Position numbers and translations under genes: made by a program. A stretch of 50,819 nt of DNA, taken from CAZPXH01 sp964591085 (lineage in GTDB: Bacteria > Spirochaetota > Spirochaetia > DSM-27196 > CAZPXH01). The notes beneath the pieces were generated by a model. That model was not told where the DNA came from. It was given only the letters and a program-made list of their open reading frames with translations, and did no database searches. The stretch spans positions 1-50,819 of the forward strand of contig CAZPXH010000016.1 of assembly GCA_964591085.1 (NCBI GenBank), read 5' to 3'. This document shows, one piece after another, positions 39,795 through 47,795 of this stretch; position 1 is the stretch's first letter, and each line of letters opens with the position of its first letter.

Positions 39795-41531
39795 ATGCTT
39801 CCCCACCATTTCCAGCGACTCTCCGATGGTCGTCTCCGCGTCCGGACCAATCTCACCGGCTACGCGCTGCTCAACGATCCCGCGCTCACCAAGGACAGCG
39901 CCTTCACCACGCAGGAGCGTGCGCGCTTTGGGCTGGACGGGCTGCTGCCCCCGGCAGTAACCACCATTGAGGACCAGGTCCGGCGCGCTCACGCCCACAT
40001 CGAGCGCAAGAACACCCCGCTGGGCAAGTACATCGGCCTCTCCGCCCTGCAGGCCCGCAATGAGACCCTGTTCTTCCGCCTGCTGTGTGACTTCATTGAG
40101 ACCTACATGCCTGTTGTTTACACACCAACCGTAGGCGAGGCCACGCAGATGTTCAGCCGCATCTACCGGCGGCCGCGTGGAGTGTGGATCACTCCGGACG
40201 ATCGCGGGCGCGTTCGGCAACTGCTGGCCAATGCCCGAACGCCAGATGTCCGGCTGATTGTGGTCACGGACAACGAGCGGATTCTCGGGCTTGGCGATCA
40301 GGGGGCCGGAGGAATGTCCATCCCAATCGGCAAGCTCAACCTGTACAGCGCGGCTGCGGGAATTCACCCGACCCTGACCCTGCCGGTCAGCCTGGACGTT
40401 GGGACGGACAATCGGGTGCTGCTTGAAGACGACCTCTACGTTGGATGGCGACATCCCCGCCTCCGCGGCGCCGCCTACGATGAGCTGGTGGAGGAGTTTG
40501 TGGAGGCAGCGGCCGCGCTATGGCCCAACGCCGTGCTGCAGTGGGAAGACTTCAAGAAGGGCAACGCGTTTCGCCTGCTGGAGACCTACCGCAACCGCAT
40601 CCCGTCCTTCAATGATGATATCCAGGGCACGGCGGCAGTGGCTGTGGCCGCCACAATGGCTGCCGCCCGCGCGCGCGGAGAACGCCTGTCAGACCAGCGG
40701 ATTGTGATTCTGGGTGCCGGAGCCGCCGGCGTGGGAATAGCATCCCAGCTCCGGCACGCGCTGGTGCGGGATGGAATGGACGTGGATGTCTGCGCATCAC
40801 GAATTGCGGTGCTGGACAGCCGCGGTCTGCTCCGGAACACGGACGGTATCTCGGACGCATACAAGCGTCCCTTTGCCATGCAGGCGGATCTCGCAGCCGA
40901 GCTCGGGTTGGACGGAACGCCAGCCCCTGACCTGCTCCGGGTAGTGCGGGTCTTCAAGCCCACGGTACTGATCGGCACCTCCGGACAGCCTGGAGTCTTC
41001 ACCCGGGAGATTGCGGAGGAAATGCAGAAGCACTGCGCCCGCCCGGCAATCTTCCCGTTCTCCAACCCCACCGCAATGAGTGAAGCAAGTCCCGCCGACC
41101 TGCTGTCCTGGACAGACGGCGCGGCGCTCATTGCCACCGGAAGCCCCTTTGACCCGGTCCGCCACGCCGGCCGCACCATCCGTGTTGCCCAGGGAAACAA
41201 CGTGTACGTCTTTCCAGGCGTCGGGCTCGGGGCAATTGTCAGCAGGGCCAGCCGGATCACTCCGGAGATGTTTGTGGCGGCGGCGGAGACACTTGCCGGA
41301 ATGCTCGGGGCAGAAGACCTGGCAGAGGGCGCACTGTTCCCGCCACTGACCGAGCTGCGGAGCATCAGCAGAGCAATCGGGTTGTCGGTGGCCAGGACCG
41401 CCATGGAGCAGGGCTTTGCTCCGGAGGTTCTGGAGGAGGAACTCACCAGACGGATGGACCACTCCATGTGGTGGCCCGAATACCCGGTCATTGAGCTGGA
41501 GGAAGAGCCGCCTACAGGCGTGCCGGACTAG
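39795..41531 (+). CDS. NAD(P)-dependent malic enzyme, large (MaeA) type
   Basis: A 578-residue enzyme converting malate to pyruvate and CO2 while reducing NAD(P)+. The long form is shown by DFIETYMPVVYTPTVGEA at about 105, GLGDQGAGGMSIPIGKLNLYSAAAGIHP, then FNDDIQGTAAVAVAATMAA, and the dinucleotide-binding motif RIVILGAGAAGVGIASQL. Metal- and substrate-binding PFSNPTAMSEASPADLLSW and SRASRITPEMFVAAAETLA follow. NAD versus NADP preference cannot be read safely. The start is chosen at MLPHHFQRLSDGRL because an upstream Met pair would read through the opposing promoter. It ends 5 bp before the MBOAT gene, so the three following genes may share its transcript. Confidence 0.92.
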   Translation: MLPHHFQRLSDGRLRVRTNLTGYALLNDPALTKDSAFTTQERARFGLDGLLPPAVTTIEDQVRRAHAHIERKNTPLGKYIGLSALQARNETLFFRLLCDFIETYMPVVYTPTVGEATQMFSRIYRRPRGVWITPDDRGRVRQLLANARTPDVRLIVVTDNERILGLGDQGAGGMSIPIGKLNLYSAAAGIHPTLTLPVSLDVGTDNRVLLEDDLYVGWRHPRLRGAAYDELVEEFVEAAAALWPNAVLQWEDFKKGNAFRLLETYRNRIPSFNDDIQGTAAVAVAATMAAARARGERLSDQRIVILGAGAAGVGIASQLRHALVRDGMDVDVCASRIAVLDSRGLLRNTDGISDAYKRPFAMQADLAAELGLDGTPAPDLLRVVRVFKPTVLIGTSGQPGVFTREIAEEMQKHCARPAIFPFSNPTAMSEASPADLLSWTDGAALIATGSPFDPVRHAGRTIRVAQGNNVYVFPGVGLGAIVSRASRITPEMFVAAAETLAGMLGAEDLAEGALFPPLTELRSISRAIGLSVARTAMEQGFAPEVLEEELTRRMDHSMWWPEYPVIELEEEPPTGVPD

Positions 41532-41536
41532 TACCG

Positions 41537-42955
41537 GTGGTTTTCGCCAGCCTCACATTCCTCTACGGCTTTCTCCCCGTTGTCCTGCTGGCCTGCTACC
41601 TGGTTCCCAGGGGGGACGCCCGGAACGTCGTGCTCATCCTGGCGTCACTGTTTTTCTATGCCTGGGGAGAACCGATCTGGGTCAGCCTGCTTCTGATCAG
41701 CGCAATTGCAGACTATCTCCACGGGCGGATCATGGAAGCACACAGGGGCAAGTGGCAGGCCAGGGCCGCGCTTTTCTCTTCCCTGCTTGTGAACCTTGGC
41801 CTGCTTGGTAGCTTTAAGTACGCGGCCTTCATCACCGGGACAATCAACGGAATTCTTGGCACGAGCCTGCCGGAGCCAACCTTTGGCCTGCCAATCGGAA
41901 TCAGTTTCTACACGTTCCAGACGCTGAGCTACGCGATTGACGTGTACCGGGGCGAGGTACCCGCCCAGCGCTCCGCCCTCCGCTTCCTGCTTTTTGTGTC
42001 GCTGTTTCACCAGCTGGTTGCCGGACCCATCGTGAGATACCGGGACATTGCACAGCAGATCAACCATCGCGAGTTTTCTCTTCCGCAGTTCTCAAGTGGA
42101 ATCACGCGCTTTGTGGTTGGCCTGGCCAAGAAGGTCATGGTTGCCAACGTGGCCGGGGAGCTGGCCCTCCCCTTCCTGGAGGGTGCCGGCGGGACATCGG
42201 TACTCGGAGCCTGGTACGGGATCTTCCTCTTTGGCCTGCAGATCTACTTTGACTTCAGCGGCTACTCGGACATGGCAATCGGGCTGGGCCGCATGTTCGG
42301 CTTTGAGTACATGGAGAACTTCCGCTATCCCTATGCTGCGCGCTCTGCCTCCGAGTTCTGGCGGAGATGGCACATCAGTCTGGGCACCTGGTTCCGCGAC
42401 TACGTCTACATCCCGCTTGGCGGTAACCGGCGCGCGGGCCTGCGCAACCTGATGGTGGTCTGGTTCCTTACCGGGCTCTGGCACGGCGCAAGCTGGAACT
42501 TTGTGCTCTGGGGCCTGTACTACGGGGTGCTCATCGGGATAGAGCGAGGCCTCCGGAGCCTGCTTCCCGGGATCTCGGAGGCGCGCTGGCTCAGGCCAGT
42601 CGGCCACCTCTACCTGGTGGTGATCACGCTCATTGGCTGGAGCTTGTTCTACTTCACCGACTTCGCGCTGCTGTCAGCACACCTGGGCAGAATGCTTGGC
42701 ATTGGAGCGAGCGGCTTCTCATCGCTTCGGGTGGAGCTCAGCGTGGTGCAGAACCTGTGGTTCCTCCTCATCGCTATCATTGCATCTCTCCCCGTGGTCC
42801 CGGCGCTGGGTGATCGGATTGCCCGGGTGCGAGTGCAGATCCGGGAGTTTGCGGGGAGCCTTGGGCAGCCCGCGCTGACGGCCGGCCTGCTGGTGCTCAG
42901 CAGCGTGCTCCTGGTGGGGGCAACCTACAATCCCTTCCTTTACTTCCGATTCTGA
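41537..42955 (+). CDS. MBOAT-family O-acyltransferase (AlgI-like)
   Basis: A 472-residue multi-helix inner-membrane enzyme that brings acetyl groups across the membrane for polysaccharide O-acetylation. The AlgI/DltB pattern is clear: LTFLYGFLPVVLLACYLVP, then NHREFSLPQFSSGITRFVVGLAKKVMVANV, GYSDMAIGLGRMFGFEYMENFRYPYAARSASEFWRRWHISLGTWFRDYVYIPLGGNR, and catalytic His316 in TGLWHGASWNFVLWGLYYG. It starts with GTG, 5 bp after the malic enzyme stop. The DHHW partner gene follows 21 bp after its stop. The acceptor glycan is not identified here, as no polymer synthesis genes are in the window. Confidence 0.93.
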   Translation: MVFASLTFLYGFLPVVLLACYLVPRGDARNVVLILASLFFYAWGEPIWVSLLLISAIADYLHGRIMEAHRGKWQARAALFSSLLVNLGLLGSFKYAAFITGTINGILGTSLPEPTFGLPIGISFYTFQTLSYAIDVYRGEVPAQRSALRFLLFVSLFHQLVAGPIVRYRDIAQQINHREFSLPQFSSGITRFVVGLAKKVMVANVAGELALPFLEGAGGTSVLGAWYGIFLFGLQIYFDFSGYSDMAIGLGRMFGFEYMENFRYPYAARSASEFWRRWHISLGTWFRDYVYIPLGGNRRAGLRNLMVVWFLTGLWHGASWNFVLWGLYYGVLIGIERGLRSLLPGISEARWLRPVGHLYLVVITLIGWSLFYFTDFALLSAHLGRMLGIGASGFSSLRVELSVVQNLWFLLIAIIASLPVVPALGDRIARVRVQIREFAGSLGQPALTAGLLVLSSVLLVGATYNPFLYFRF

Positions 42956-42976
42956 GATAGACCACAGGCTGGGCAG

Positions 42977-44641
42977 ATGATCGGACGCGCACGCCACATT
43001 CTCAATCTTCTGATCTTTGCGCTGTGCCTGGGGCTGGTATCCGTGGCAAATCTTCTGTTCCACGAGAAGGGCGATGTGGCTGTCGGCGAAAACCGGGAGC
43101 TGGCAGCTATTGCGCCCGTTACCCGTGAGGCACTGCTGGACGGAAGCCTGGCCGCCTCTGTGGATAACGCCGTTGCAGACCGCTTTGCCGGCCGGCAACA
43201 GGCCCTCCGTGTAGCGGATTGGTTTTCCGAGAAGCGCGGCCCGGGCACCGGCGTTGAGCTGGTCTCCGTGCAGCGCACTGACGAGTTCGGGCGCGCCGGA
43301 GCCAATCTGGAAGCACCGGAAGCTACCGGCCCGCAGCCGCAGAATCTGACCGCAGATGATGCCGGCCCCTCCGGCGCCGATGCCAATGGCGCGGCGCGCT
43401 CAGATGGTTCGCCTGGCGCAGCAGGAGTCGGAACTGCCGGCGGGTCCGGCAGCGGTGAGGCAAGCCGAGGCGGAGAAGGCACCGGAACCCGCGCCGCCGA
43501 AGGGCCAATCGGCCAGCCGGCTTCCGATGAGCGGGAAATGATTGTCAATGAATTCCTCATTGTTGAGGATCAGGCAATGGAGGTGCTGGGCTTCCGGGAA
43601 TCAGCCGCGGACTACTACGCGGAGTCTGTTCGTCGCTTCCTTGAAGCGGCTGGTCCTGAGGTCCAGGCATGGGCCCTGGTTGCACCGAGCGTGATTGAGT
43701 TCATCCAGCGGGACCGGTACGGAAGCCTTGGTGCGGACCAGGAAGCGGCAATCCGGAGCATCTATGCCCGGATGCCCGAGCGCGTCACGGGCGTAGCAGT
43801 GCGCCCGAGCATGGAAGAGGCCGCGTCCCGAGGGGCGTACCTCTACTTCCGCAGTGATCACCACTGGACGGGACTGGGGGCCTACTACGCCTATCGCGCC
43901 TTTGCCGAATCCGCAGGCTTTGCCGCCGTTCCCATCAGCGCCTACGGTCAGCCGGAAGAGATCCCGAACTTCCTGGGCTCGCTGTACCGACAGACCCGGA
44001 GCAGCAGGCTCGCAGAGAATCCCGATGTGGTGCAGTACTGGCAGCCAATCGTGGCCCATGAATACACCATCTACTGGGACGACACCTCCCGGGTAACGCC
44101 CGTGATGGACCGGGCGCTCGCAGAGCGCGAGCGGAACAAGTACCAGGTCTTCATTTCCAGCGACCGGCCCCTGGGAATCATCCGCACGGAAGCTCCCGGG
44201 GACCGCCGGATCCTGGTGTTCAAGGACAGCTACGGGAACGCCTTTGTTCCATGGCTCATCCCGCACTATCGGGAGATCCACGTGATAGATCCGCGCTACT
44301 TCAACTTCAACGCCGCGCAGTACCTGCGCGAGAACGGAGTTGAGGAGGTGCTGTTCCAGAGTTCGTTCGCGGTTGTTGGTGCGGCCATCGGCTACGCGCA
44401 GAACATCCGGCGGGTGACAACGCTTGCACCCACCCCGGAGCCTATTCTGGATGTGATCGCGGCCCGCCAGCCGGAAGGCGAGGCAGGAGAGGGCAGCGAG
44501 GGCAGCGATACCGCGGACGCCGGCCCTGACGAACCCGGCGGGACCGATGCGGGAGCGGAGACGGAAGCGACGGTGGACTCTGCAGAGGAGGAGGACGCCG
44601 CTGCCTCCGTTGAGCCCATTTCGCCCTCGGTCCTTGACTGA
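42977..44641 (+). CDS. DHHW-family (AlgJ/AlgX-like) O-acetyltransferase partner
   Basis: A 554-residue, membrane-anchored periplasmic protein that would move acetyl from the MBOAT to the glycan. N-terminal helix (LLIFALCLGLVSVANLLF), then RFAGRQQALRVADWF. The name-giving SDHHWT is at Asp294-His295-His296-Trp297, followed by GAYYAYRAFAESAGF. The SGNH-like Ser418 sits in LVFKDSYGNAF. Between residues about 115 and 185 there is an unusual Gly/Ala/Asp/Ser-rich insert (DANGAARSDGSPGAAGVGTA and onward), and the last 60 residues are acidic and low in complexity. Both lie outside the catalytic core. It follows the MBOAT gene by 21 bp. Confidence 0.9.
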   Translation: MIGRARHILNLLIFALCLGLVSVANLLFHEKGDVAVGENRELAAIAPVTREALLDGSLAASVDNAVADRFAGRQQALRVADWFSEKRGPGTGVELVSVQRTDEFGRAGANLEAPEATGPQPQNLTADDAGPSGADANGAARSDGSPGAAGVGTAGGSGSGEASRGGEGTGTRAAEGPIGQPASDEREMIVNEFLIVEDQAMEVLGFRESAADYYAESVRRFLEAAGPEVQAWALVAPSVIEFIQRDRYGSLGADQEAAIRSIYARMPERVTGVAVRPSMEEAASRGAYLYFRSDHHWTGLGAYYAYRAFAESAGFAAVPISAYGQPEEIPNFLGSLYRQTRSSRLAENPDVVQYWQPIVAHEYTIYWDDTSRVTPVMDRALAERERNKYQVFISSDRPLGIIRTEAPGDRRILVFKDSYGNAFVPWLIPHYREIHVIDPRYFNFNAAQYLRENGVEEVLFQSSFAVVGAAIGYAQNIRRVTTLAPTPEPILDVIAARQPEGEAGEGSEGSDTADAGPDEPGGTDAGAETEATVDSAEEEDAAASVEPISPSVLD

Positions 44642-44716
44642 GCAGGATCAACACAAACACGGAACTGACAGAGCAGCCGGATGACATCCGCGACTTCAGG
44701 TACTATCTTTCCCACC

Positions 44717-44962
44717 ATGGAACCAATCAGCGGAAGCTACACCGGATATATGACCTCCATGGTGCAGGCAGAAGCGAGCACTCGCGTTCTGGACAGCGCC
44801 ATTGAAACCGCCGAGACCCAGGGCGCCGCGATGGTGGATCTGATCCAGTCTTCCGGCAGTCAGAGCGGAAGCCTGTCGTCACCGGCTGCAATGGATGCAG
44901 GCGTCTACGACAGCGTTGCACTCGACCCAACGCTCGGTACCCGAATCGACACCTACGCCTAA
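44717..44962 (+). CDS. YjfB-like putative motility protein
   Basis: An 81-residue helical protein whose middle block TRVLDSAIETAETQGAAMVDLIQSS resembles the YjfB family, annotated as putative motility proteins. The start at 44717 (MEPISGSY) is preferred to the Met at 44681 because the family begins near there and a TACTAT hexamer ends 10 nt upstream. The tail is Ser/Asp-rich. It follows the O-acetylation genes but has its own candidate -10, so it may be independent. The role in spirochaetes is unknown. Confidence 0.6.
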   Translation: MEPISGSYTGYMTSMVQAEASTRVLDSAIETAETQGAAMVDLIQSSGSQSGSLSSPAAMDAGVYDSVALDPTLGTRIDTYA

Positions 44963-45000
44963 GCCGTAGACGCAATCCTCCCGTTCCCTCCGGGCATTAA

Positions 45001-45474
45001 TCAGCGCGCTTGCCCGGGAGATTCTCGGAATTCTGTTTGTTCAAGCTCTTGCGGAGTCAGCTCAATCCAGTTGAGCAGTACGTCAAAGCGATTGTCGGCA
45101 ATTGCGCGCTGCCGGGGATTGAGGATCGCGAGCGCTTCACCCATGGCGTCTTCCGTGAAGGAGATAATCTCAGGCTGTACCCGTAACCGAAGGGCGACCG
45201 CCTCTTCCTGTACGCGCTGAAGGATCTGGTCCAGTTCGGCCCGTTGCGCAACATCCAGGTCCAAGGTTCGATCAAGTCGCCGGAGACTGACCTGGCGAAT
45301 GAGTGCCTGATCGCCCGCCAACACCCCCCGCGCCTGGCGCACCGCAGCCAGGCTGATCAGACCGGCACCAAGCAGCAGTCCGATGCAGAAGGTAACCAGG
45401 GGGACGAGCCAAGCGGGCCTGCCCCGTGACCGAGCATCATCCTGACCAAGGGGCCGGAACTTAGAGTGCGGCAA
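45001..45474 (-). CDS. Spy/CpxP-like membrane-anchored periplasmic protein
   Basis: A 157-residue protein with one N-terminal transmembrane helix (about 22-45, VPLVTFCIGLLLGAGLISLAAV) and a helical periplasmic part. The pattern LDLDVAQRAELDQILQRVQEEAVALRLRVQPEIISFTEDAMGEALAILNPRQRAIADNRF matches the heavy-metal-resistance / Spy-type LTxxQ fold, where a helical hook protects against envelope stress or metal. It is the third gene of the ECF sigma operon and overlaps the previous gene by 14 bp, with a TTG start. A role as sensor for the sigma factor is a reasonable inference from the arrangement (compare CnrX/CnrY/CnrH). Confidence 0.72.
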   Translation of the reverse strand: MPHSKFRPLGQDDARSRGRPAWLVPLVTFCIGLLLGAGLISLAAVRQARGVLAGDQALIRQVSLRRLDRTLDLDVAQRAELDQILQRVQEEAVALRLRVQPEIISFTEDAMGEALAILNPRQRAIADNRFDVLLNWIELTPQELEQTEFRESPGQAR

Positions 45475-45781
45475 AGAAGTCTGCTCCCGGAAACAGCCCG
45501 AAGCGCAGGCCGGCGTCCCAAATCACATCTGTAACAAACCGGTGCATTCCTGCAAGCGAGATTCCGGTAGCAATCAGGGTTATTGCCGCTACAAGCAAGG
45601 GCCGAACCGCTCCGGCGGAGAAGCGGGACATAGCTGTCGTCTGAGCAGTCGGTAGATCATTTGACGGGTCCGCCGCGGCCCGGACAGCATCAAGGGTGCG
45701 GTTGCGCAGGTCTTTCGTCCACAAGTCATTGCCCGCCGTCCGGTAGGCCTCCCGCAAGCTCTTCCATTGGTTCCGTGCCAC
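45461..45781 (-). CDS. Small membrane protein, probable anti-sigma partner
   Basis: A 106-residue protein with a cytoplasmic N-terminal part (SLREAYRTAGNDLWTKDLRNRTLDAV) and one transmembrane helix at about 58-80 (VRPLLVAAITLIATGISLAGMHRF). It has no zinc-binding His-x3-Cys-x2-Cys motif. The gene starts with GTG directly after the sigma gene's TGA, with GGAGGAG as ribosome-binding site inside the sigma gene, so it is translationally coupled. By position and topology it is the likely anti-sigma factor of the operon, similar to CnrY-type small anti-sigmas. That is inference; I find no family match. Confidence 0.6.
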   Translation of the reverse strand: MARNQWKSLREAYRTAGNDLWTKDLRNRTLDAVRAAADPSNDLPTAQTTAMSRFSAGAVRPLLVAAITLIATGISLAGMHRFVTDVIWDAGLRFGLFPGADFFAAL

Positions 45782-46321
45782 TCAATCTCCTCCGTTCAGA
45801 TGCTTTTTGAGCATGCCTCGCGCCCGGAACAATCGGCTGGCCGTACGGGCAGGACTCCAGCCCAGTATCCGTCTGACTTCTCGGAGGGGCAGCTCTTCCA
45901 GATGGTGAAGCACCACGGCCGCGCGGTCGTCCGGACCCAGCAAGTCCAGCGCGCGGTACAGATCCAGCAGAGCCGGGCTCTCCGAGTCCGGCCCGGGAGC
46001 GCTCGCCTCGCCGCTTTTCGCCGCGGTGAAGACAGCCGCCTCCCGCTTTCGCTCGCGTTCCTCGGCCCGGATAACGTCCACCGCCGCCCGGTAGGCGATC
46101 CCGGCAATCCATGCGCGGAAGTCTCGCCCTGGCTCATAGCTGCCTAACCCCTTCCACACCCGGACAAAGGCTTCCTGTACCGCGTCTTCCGCAAGGGTCC
46201 CCCGGATCCGGCTTCGGCAGATCCTGGCCACCATCGGGCCGTACTCATCAACAATGGGGGAGAAGGCAGCGGCATCCCCGGACAGGACGCGCTGCCTGAG
46301 CTCCTCCGGATCGGGTCCCAT
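45782..46321 (-). CDS. ECF-family RNA polymerase sigma factor
   Basis: A 179-residue extracytoplasmic-function sigma factor. Region 2 is AAFSPIVDEYGPMVARICRSRIRGTLAEDAVQEAFVRVWKGLGSYEPGRDFRAWIAGIAYRAAVDVIR, and region 4 is LYRALDLLGPDDRAAVVLHHLEELPLREVRRILGWSPARTASRLFRARGMLKKHL. A Ser/Ala/Pro-rich linker joins them. It heads a three-gene operon with a small membrane protein and a Spy-like protein, the order found in metal- or envelope-stress systems. No clear autoregulated promoter was recognised upstream. Confidence 0.92.
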   Translation of the reverse strand: MGPDPEELRQRVLSGDAAAFSPIVDEYGPMVARICRSRIRGTLAEDAVQEAFVRVWKGLGSYEPGRDFRAWIAGIAYRAAVDVIRAEERERKREAAVFTAAKSGEASAPGPDSESPALLDLYRALDLLGPDDRAAVVLHHLEELPLREVRRILGWSPARTASRLFRARGMLKKHLNGGD

Positions 46322-46393
46322 CAGCCAATTCCCGCCAGGGGAGCGCTTCGGCTGAAGGGAAGATCCCGACTGCCAGTGCGGTGCTTCCTCGTC

Positions 46394-47221
46394 CTATGAA
46401 TCAACCGAGACAGTAGTCCCGTTTGCAAGGTCCACCGTGTAACTCCGTTGACCATCAACGGTAACTGTTGCGGTTCCGTCAGTGCCGAACTCCACGGTTG
46501 CGTCACCCGACCAGCTCCCACTGCCCGAGCGGAACGTACCATCACCACTTCTGGTGTAGCTGCCGCTGACCGCGATTGAGCGGCCGCTGGGCTCCGCTGT
46601 TGCCACATCGTTCTCAGTGGTGATGATGACCTGCACGTCATTCCAGCTGCGGCTGAGATTCCCGGTGAAGCTTCGGCTGCGAGTAGCATTGAAGGACGTG
46701 AACTCAACGCTGGACTCCTGGGTTGAGGTCCCGTTGATTGTGTAGGTGCCCTGACCGTCAAAGAGAACACCGTCCGAGTCAACGATCTCCCAGTCGATTG
46801 TTGAGTTAATGCTGCTATCGTATCGCGTTCGCTCACCGCTGCCTGTTACCGTGCCCTCAACTGTGAAGCGGTCAGCCTCGGCTGCAGTGCCCACTTCGTC
46901 AGATGCCGTGAAGCCACCGTTGTAGAAGGTCACCGTGAGGTTGAGCGCCAGGTCTCCGGCGGCCCGGGTAACGGTACGCTCCACGGTGACCGAGGTGCTC
47001 CGCGGGTCGGCCACGCTTGCCATGACAACCCCGGACTCCGAAATCGTGCCGAGGACCGCCAGATCCCCGTTGGTGCTGCTGGAAAGCGAGCTCCCGACCA
47101 GCTCAGCGATTTCCTCATCCGGGATCTGCTCGGTTGTCATTGCGCAAGATCCAAGGACAAGCGCAGCTGTTATCATCGCGCCAAGCCGGAGGCTTGCGCG
47201 GGCTGAGATTCTGTACATCAA
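46394..47221 (-). CDS. Lipoprotein of unknown function (275 aa)
   Basis: Signal peptide ends in ALVLGSC (Cys26), so this is a predicted lipoprotein. The mature part is rich in Thr, Ser, Asp and Gly and in short beta motifs (VASVADPRSTSVTVERTVTRA, GQGTYTINGTSTQESSVEF, GSGSWSGDATVEFGTDGTATVTVDGQ), which suggests an all-beta fold such as a barrel or sandwich. No named family is recognised. Its start overlaps the HxlR gene's end by 4 bp (ATGA), so it is expressed together with that regulator. Confidence 0.72.
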   Translation of the reverse strand: MMYRISARASLRLGAMITAALVLGSCAMTTEQIPDEEIAELVGSSLSSSTNGDLAVLGTISESGVVMASVADPRSTSVTVERTVTRAAGDLALNLTVTFYNGGFTASDEVGTAAEADRFTVEGTVTGSGERTRYDSSINSTIDWEIVDSDGVLFDGQGTYTINGTSTQESSVEFTSFNATRSRSFTGNLSRSWNDVQVIITTENDVATAEPSGRSIAVSGSYTRSGDGTFRSGSGSWSGDATVEFGTDGTATVTVDGQRSYTVDLANGTTVSVDS

Positions 47222-47703
47222 ACGTACCTCCTGCCTGGTATACGCTCGCTCCCGGCAGGATATTTCAGCTCAATTCCCAGGCGGTCCAGCTTCTCGCGAT
47301 AGTTCTGTTGTATTTGCAACGCAAACGCGTGTTTGTCGCCCCTAAGCAGTTCAGTTGATTCGTCATTCCGGATCCCGGGATGAAGCCACCGCAGATTTCG
47401 GTCACTCCATGAGGCGAGTTCAGTAACGATGGGTGCGAGGGCGAGCCCGCTATGTGTCAGAACATACAAGCGAGACTTTCTGTTCTCCGTTTGCTCGCGC
47501 TTACTGATGATGCCTGCCTCTTCAAGCGCCCGGAGCTTGCTGCTCAGGATGTTGGTGGCAATTGCCTCCGGGCTCTCAATGAAGTCCTTGAACGTCATCG
47601 CATCCTCCAGAAGCATCTGCTTCACGATGACCAGCACCCACTTGTCTCCAAGTACGTCCAGAGCAGAGGTGATCGGGCAGTCGCAGCGAAAGGTAGCACT
47701 CAT
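47218..47703 (-). CDS. HxlR-family transcriptional regulator
   Basis: A 161-residue winged-helix regulator. The HxlR signature is complete: CDCPITSALDVLGDKWVLVIVKQMLLEDAMTFKDFIESPEAIATNILSSKLRALEEAGIISK, with Cys8 and Cys10 near the start and the wing NRKSRLYVLTHSGLAL. Cysteines near the N-terminus are used as thiol or electrophile sensors in related proteins (HypR, YodB). It is divergent from the SnoaL-like gene, with a perfect palindrome between them that overlaps both promoters. It would control itself, its lipoprotein partner and the SnoaL-like gene. Confidence 0.9.
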   Translation of the reverse strand: MSATFRCDCPITSALDVLGDKWVLVIVKQMLLEDAMTFKDFIESPEAIATNILSSKLRALEEAGIISKREQTENRKSRLYVLTHSGLALAPIVTELASWSDRNLRWLHPGIRNDESTELLRGDKHAFALQIQQNYREKLDRLGIELKYPAGSERIPGRRYV

Positions 47704-47722
47704 TGGTCACAGCCATCTTTTT

Positions 47723-47753
47723 ACTTGCATTATGCAAGTGAAACTTGTATTGT
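47723..47753. promoter_or_regulatory. HxlR operator overlapping two promoters
   Basis: ACTTGCATTATGCAAGT (47723-47739) is a perfect inverted repeat of 8-bp arms about one central T. On the plus strand TTGCAT (47725-47730), 17 bp, then TATTGT (47748-47753) form a promoter for the SnoaL-like gene with a 42-nt leader. On the minus strand CATAAT lies inside the palindrome with a GGGACA-like -35 16 bp upstream. HxlR regulators bind palindromes of this kind, so one bound dimer would cover both promoters. Confidence 0.75.
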
Positions 47754-47795
47754 CCCCATACTACAGAGCCCAGCGTGGCAATTCAAGGAGAGAAG

